In this document: positions 60,901 through 64,000 of the stretch, in pieces | Numbering within the stretch: the first letter of the stretch is position 1 | Layout: every line of letters begins with the position of its first letter | DNA from: Marthasterias glacialis | Taxonomy: Eukaryota > Echinodermata > Asteroidea > Forcipulatida > Asteriidae | Reading direction: 5' to 3' | Assembly: GCA_911728455.2 (NCBI GenBank) | Contig: OU452232.1 | Coordinates: 4,801,227-4,865,226, forward strand | DNA length: 64,000 bases | Translations under genes and position numbers: made by a program | Notes under the pieces: model-generated | The model's database searches: none | Seen by the model: only the letters and a program-made list of their open reading frames with translations | Told to the model about the DNA's origin: nothing

Positions 60901-63900
60901 TCAATGGAAAATGTAAACATGCGTGTGGGTACTTGTTGCGTGTGTGCTCATGTCGTGCAGTGTGGCATTAAAGAGATGAACAGTTTGCTGCCCACGCGTG
61001 CACAGTGGTGATGTAACCAATGCTAAGATTGGTCAATATACTTAAGGGCCGGGGCTTAATGGATCGGTCTATTCCTTAGCATATTATACATACCACTCCT
61101 GTGACGTCCCCTGCAACAGTCTGGTATTCCTGGGAAGACTCGTCATCCAAAGCAGCACTGAAAACTGCCGCTTGAGTGCCGATACGAGTGATTGCAAACG
61201 AACCACTGAACTGGGATATGGCTATAATAGACAAACAAACACTTCATACTTGACTTGAAGGAATTACATCATCAGTTATTAATTGTCCATATTTTACATC
61301 GGAGCACATTTTGAAAAGGATTTCTGGCTACTGCTGAATACTTACGAATGCAGGTGTCACCAACAAGGAAGAATCCAGCATAACAGCCGCAGATGTAACT
61401 ACCCACTGTGTTGACACATACACGGTCCGAGGCACAAGGGTTGGTTAAACACTCATTAACATCTGCAGCAAGAAAAACAACATCACATTGAAAGATTGTG
61501 GCGTCTCATGGCCGAGCGGTCAAGTGCACCGGGACTCAAGCTCTGGTGTTTCTGATCTGAGTGTGGGTTCCAGTCACAGGCCCAATTTCATGGAGCTGCT
61601 TAAGCACAAAAAAATTATGCTTACCAGAATAAGGTTACCGGCCAAACTACCATGTCACAAGTTCAATTTGTGACTGGTATCCTGCTCATTTCTGCTTAGC
61701 AGAACATTTTTAAGCAATATTTTCTGCTTAAGCAACTCTATGAAATTGGGCCCTGGTCTCAACACTTGTGTCCTTCGGCAAGACAATGGGAGACTTCTGG
61801 ACGGTCCTTTTTCACAGTTCTCACCAGTAGTACGCGTGCTCAGAACTACACAGGCACGAAAGAGCATGTTGTGTCTGCTGCCACCAGCATCTCGAAAGTC
61901 TCCCAATAACCATTAGTTCTTCCTCCTTCGGATAAAACGTAACGCCGTAGGTCCAGTGTGTTGTGTAATGCACGGAAAAGGGCCCTGTGCAGTTGTCATT
62001 AAGAGAAGGGGTTCGCCTGAGTGTTTTCTGGCATGGTTGGCTGCAAATTGCACCACAGCACCTTGTAAACCATATTATATGGTGCTATGTAAATAAGCCG
62101 GTCTTATGATTGGAACATAGCTCTACACACCTTGTAGAAAACAATTTTAAGATGCTTTGAGACGCCCTCAGGTGTGATAAAGCACTTTATAAAAACTGCA
62201 TACTATTATTATTATTAATGGACATGTGTCGAATGTCATAAAGCTGGTAATTTAAAATATTAAATTGGTAAACATCAGCAAATATTTAAAAAAAAAAAAA
62301 AAAATGTTTGTTTCAATCTGGAAGCTTAGACATTATACCGTTTATACCAATGCCAATCCTCTGGAGATCTATTTAAATTTGATATACCACTGATTATTTT
62401 GACTGAAGCAATCCAAATCAGGGCATGCAAAATCCCTTACTAATTATAAACCTATTTACTAAAACATGAACACCCGGTTCAATGAAATTTCCAAAGTGTA
62501 GCTGTTTAGTGTGTTTATAAAAACTAGCGGATGCGAAAGAATTTACTCTTCTAAACCAACGGTGTACTTGCTATCCCTTTTGTCAGAGAATGTCACTTGA
62601 AATATTTTTGCTAACTTTATGCCGGGATTTTGGTTACAAGCAATGTAGGCTACTTGTAAAAACTGGTTGTAGTCTGTTTCTGCTAAGCAAGCTAGTTTTG
62701 TGTTGAGCAAGTTCGTGTGGTATAATTTTTCCTCATTATAAGTGAGTAAATTGTACCATCTTCAATAAGCTGTGCAAGGTTTGAATTACACTTGGATGGT
62801 GTGCCACATCCCACTTCTGACATGTCTGACACCAATTTTGTATACATACCTTCTTCACAGGTGTCGCCAGTCCAGGCTGCTGGACATGAGCAAGCATAAG
62901 AGCTTCCTTGCAGGGCACATGTGCCGTCATTCTGGCACGGGATTTGCTGACAATTTTGCAAGCCTGAAAGAGATACATTCAAGAGTAAAGTATTAGAAAA
63001 CAAGTTTGGCAACATCCACTTAGAAATTCTTAATTTTAGACTAGAGGCCTTGTTGTCACGCGAAGCAACGTTGCAGGCAACTTGAAGGAAACCAATTGCT
63101 GATCATGTTAAAAAGACATCTCAAGAAGCAGTATACATTTGTTGCTAACTAGGTGTTATAAACACAGTGAGGCCTGGTTCTTGATAACATTAACAAACAA
63201 ATCAAAATACATTGTTCATGTACGAGATAAACAAATCAAGATACAATGTTCATGTCTGAGATAAACAAATCAAGATACAATATTCATGTACGAGATAAAC
63301 AAATCAAGATACAATGTTCATGTACGAGATAAACAAATCAAGACACAATGTTCATGTACGAGATAAACAAATCAAGATACAATATTCATGTACGAGATAA
63401 ACAAATCAAGATACAATGTTCATGTACAAGATAAACAAATCAAGATACAATGTTCATGTACAAGATAAACAAATCAAGATACAATGTTCATGTGGGAGAT
63501 AAACAAATCAAGATACAATGTTCATGTGGGAGATAAACAAATCAAGATACAATGTTCATGTGGGAGATAAACAAATCAAGATACGACAAATCAAGACACA
63601 ATGTTCATGTAGGAGATAAACAACATCAAGATACAATGTTCATGTACGAGATAAACAAAGATAAACAAATTAAGATACAATGTTCTTGCACTCAAGACAC
63701 AAAGTGTTTTTCAATACTTACTCAACATGAATGAATTCACTGTAACAGCATTGGCTGTATCAAACTCATTGGAGGAGGCTCCAGTGAGAGAGGATGTGAA
63801 TGCGTTAACTATCTCAGTGTCGTTGGGAGGTGCAGCTCCGATGAAAGAAATGACAAAGTTCACTACTGCCTTGTTGTCGTTAGATAGGGCGGTATTGTCC

Positions 63901-63956
63901 AGGGTGATTCCGAGGAAGTCCTCAGCAACAGAGCTCTGTCGGAACAGTTTGTCCAA
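54903..63956 (-). CDS. SEA/EGF single-pass membrane protein, 3' part, 12 exons
   Basis: Twelve phase-compatible exons give 489 residues; the 5' end is outside the window. Visible order: end of a SEA-like domain (1-78), EGF (79-116), Ca-binding EGF starting DVNEC (117-155), SEA domain (156-271), EGF (272-308), transmembrane helix (about 316-342), then a cytoplasmic tail of about 147 residues. The second SEA domain has GSIMV at 220-224, like the G/S autoproteolysis motif of cleaving SEA domains. The first has no such motif. The tail starts KRLDEKEPRY, is Ser- and Pro-rich, then is coded by five exons of 33-66 nt and ends FDADYF, a possible class III PDZ ligand. The architecture recalls mucin-like and interphotoreceptor-matrix proteins, but I cannot assign a family member. 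It probably acts at the cell surface. Confidence 0.85.
55185..55250 (-). CDS. SEA/EGF gene exon k (cytoplasmic, 66 nt)
   Basis: Acceptor TGTCTCCAG, donor TCG|GTAAGT, phase 0. It encodes PPDYPVATTFMRPYIATGQE plus AS. Confidence 0.8.
55495..55625 (-). mobile_element. Partial SINE with Leu-tRNA head
   Basis: The minus strand reads gcgtgtcgtggccgagcggt, a Leu-type core, and B box gtgggttcaaatcc. In the SEA/EGF intron. Confidence 0.8.
55906..56103 (+). pseudogene. Non-LTR retrotransposon ORF2 C-terminal fragment
   Basis: The forward frame reads WRWAGYTARRIDNIWTTRLI, then EWQPRPGRRRRG and DEIGSYTRTLWTSAAKNVDE. This matches the conserved tail found after the reverse transcriptase domain in many animal non-LTR elements (WxGHxxRRxDxRW...EWxPRxGxRxRGRP...DEI). 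Only about 66 codons remain, in a SEA/EGF intron. Confidence 0.75.
56313..56354 (-). CDS. SEA/EGF gene exon j (cytoplasmic, 42 nt)
   Basis: Acceptor TACATCAG (a CAGCAG tandem acceptor), donor GTG|GTAAGT, phase 0. It encodes QGHRVQAVGYTDDV. The first Gln may be optional. Confidence 0.75.
56626..57190. mobile_element. Inverted-repeat element in SEA/EGF intron
   Basis: agagctatatatattgacta at 56650 pairs with tagtcaatatatatagctct at about 57175; about 540 bp. Confidence 0.7.
57435..57580 (+). mobile_element. Family A-related short element
   Basis: The right end gcggggcttaatagatcggt is preceded by catgtcgtgcagtgtggcat. The same arrangement recurs at 60925-61072. Both lie in introns of the SEA/EGF gene. 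Confidence 0.7.
57622..57654 (-). CDS. SEA/EGF gene exon i (cytoplasmic, 33 nt)
   Basis: Acceptor AATTACAG, donor CGG|GTAAGA, phase 0. It encodes DDESAYIPHLR. At 11 codons it could be skipped without shifting the frame. Confidence 0.75.
58018..58068 (-). CDS. SEA/EGF gene exon h (cytoplasmic, 51 nt)
   Basis: Acceptor TTTTCTAG, donor CAG|GTAAGG, phase 0. It encodes DDDVGDVSFVNHVFDIQ. Confidence 0.8.
58878..59211 (-). CDS. SEA/EGF gene exon g (EGF end, TM, juxtamembrane tail)
   Basis: Acceptor CATGACAG, donor AAT|GTGAGT. It encodes the EGF end (SSPYSGDRCEI), a hydrophobic helix (IVIAMVAIAGVLSIVLIALF, continuing to residue 342), then KR and a Ser/Pro-rich tail with APPPQPSGRR and DLDAGNYRRN. 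Confidence 0.9.
59372..59447 (-). CDS. SEA/EGF gene exon f (EGF, first part)
   Basis: Acceptor CAACAG, donor GCAC|GTAAGT. It encodes ICPSGFCKNGGTCSPDPVTY plus ESTC. The EGF module is split by an intron and completed in exon g. Confidence 0.85.
59510..59694. mobile_element. Short MITE with aggggtgtgag termini
   Basis: aggggtgtgagt and ctcacacccct bound about 185 bp of A-rich sequence with several aaaaagctgaaat motifs. Confidence 0.75.
60135..60400 (+). mobile_element. Partial MITE family A
   Basis: Internal part of family A (gccgccattgttctgacaca and following) without terminal repeats. Other fragments lie at 1-80, 45700-45874 and 49352-49437. Confidence 0.7.
60485..60704 (-). CDS. SEA/EGF gene exon e (SEA, second half with G-S site)
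   Basis: Acceptor GAACAG, donor ATCA|GTAAGT. It encodes LDGIFANEESYIASRVLGMS and then SGSIMVDYLLIF, the SEA turn with a putative G-S cleavage bond, followed by the last helix and strand. Confidence 0.85.
60925..61072 (+). mobile_element. Family A-related short element, second copy
   Basis: Matches 57435-57580 over about 145 bp and ends ggatcggtctatt. It ends about 20 bp from SEA/EGF exon d. Confidence 0.7.
61094..61221 (-). CDS. SEA/EGF gene exon d (SEA, first half)
   Basis: Acceptor ATTATAG, donor AGTG|GTATGT. It encodes ISQFSGSFAITRIGTQAAVF and SSQEYQTVAGDVTGV, the first strand and helix of a SEA fold. Confidence 0.8.
61346..61462 (-). CDS. SEA/EGF gene exon c (Ca-binding EGF)
   Basis: Acceptor GCTGCAG, donor TTC|GTAAGT. 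It starts DVNECLTNPC and continues with CVNTVGSYICGC, the calcium-binding EGF consensus. Confidence 0.9.
61579..61752. mobile_element. MITE family D nested in a SINE
   Basis: ggcccaatttcatggagctg ... actctatgaaattgggcc, 174 bp, inserted just after the B-box of the SINE at 61500. Confidence 0.85.
61788..61904. mobile_element. Second MITE nested in the same SINE
   Basis: gggagacttctgga at the left and tctcgaaagtctccc at the right are inverse. Flanked by aat on both sides. The interior resembles the element at 20158-20305. Confidence 0.75.
62850..62963 (-). CDS. SEA/EGF gene exon b (EGF)
   Basis: Acceptor CTTTCAG, donor GAAG|GTATGT. Six cysteines in EGF spacing: CQQIPCQNDGTC, then CSCPAAWTGDTC. 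Confidence 0.9.
63195..63680. repeat. 34-bp minisatellite, about 13 units
   Basis: The unit gagataaacaaatcaagat plus acaatgttcatgtac recurs every 34 bases (for example at 63224, 63258, 63292). It lies in the intron between exons a and b of the SEA/EGF gene. The 3' end has shorter, scrambled units. Confidence 0.95.
63722..63956 (-). CDS. SEA/EGF gene exon a (first visible)
   Basis: Acceptor CTTTGCAG, donor TTGA|GTAAGT. It encodes 78 residues from LDKLFRQSSVAEDFLG, with AVVNFVISF and TEIVNAFTSSL. This resembles the C-terminal half of a SEA domain without the G-S cleavage motif. Confidence 0.8.
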
Positions 63957-64000
63957 CTGCAAAGAAAGCAAGCATTACAGCCGACGACGTCACTCAATCA

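Larger units (their letters stand above)
61500..62215 (+). mobile_element. SINE type 1 carrying two nested MITEs
   Basis: Head gcgtctcatggccgagcggt, body split at 61579-61752 and 61788-61904, ends in actattattattattaa. In the intron between SEA/EGF exons b and c. Confidence 0.87.

Noticed and set aside
63195..63680. CRISPR-like array (34-bp units)
   Set aside because: No spacers between units; the whole period is repeated.

Overview
The window is a piece of animal nuclear genome. Its genes are split into short coding exons with GT/AG introns, and the introns and intergenic DNA are packed with tRNA-derived SINEs, short inverted-repeat DNA elements (MITEs) and minisatellites. The repeat style, with many Leu-tRNA-headed SINEs and small foldback elements, together with the protein sequences suggests a marine deuterostome invertebrate, most likely an echinoderm and possibly a sea star. 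That assignment is inference, because nothing here is species-diagnostic.

Four protein-coding genes can be assembled exon by exon, with every intron phase matching. (1) The centromeric histone H3 variant CENP-A, minus strand, 4 exons, 7292 down to 367, 183 aa. (2) A homologue of vertebrate C8orf34 (RIIa dimerisation/docking domain), minus strand, 14 exons, 41807 down to 13132, 462 aa. (3) Adenosine deaminase (ADA), plus strand, 9 exons, 42190 to 50390, 365 aa, with all catalytic motifs. (4) The 3' part of a single-pass membrane protein, minus strand, 12 exons, 63956 down to 54903, with order SEA half, EGF, Ca-binding EGF, SEA, EGF, TM, cytoplasmic tail; its 5' end lies beyond the window. C8orf34 and ADA start codons lie about 380 bp apart, head to head. 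ADA and the SEA/EGF gene converge.

The most unusual structure is in the C8orf34 homologue. Two unrelated minisatellites each straddle an exon-intron boundary. A 90-bp unit repeated 12 times carries the end of exon 7 with its 5' splice site. A 103-bp unit repeated about 15 times carries the 3' splice site and first bases of exon 4. The gene therefore has about a dozen tandem candidate donors at one exon and about fifteen tandem candidate acceptors at another. A 274-codon repetitive open frame over the first array is best explained as mostly intronic.

Repeat layout: 1-7 kb holds CENP-A with several inverted-repeat elements in intron 1, including a 665-bp foldback element with a 9-bp target duplication. 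7-13 kb is intergenic repeats. 13-42 kb is C8orf34, whose introns hold both arrays. 42-50 kb is ADA. 50-55 kb is intergenic repeats. 55-64 kb is the SEA/EGF gene, with a 34-bp minisatellite and a SINE carrying two nested MITEs. No CRISPR, operon, phage or other prokaryotic system is present.
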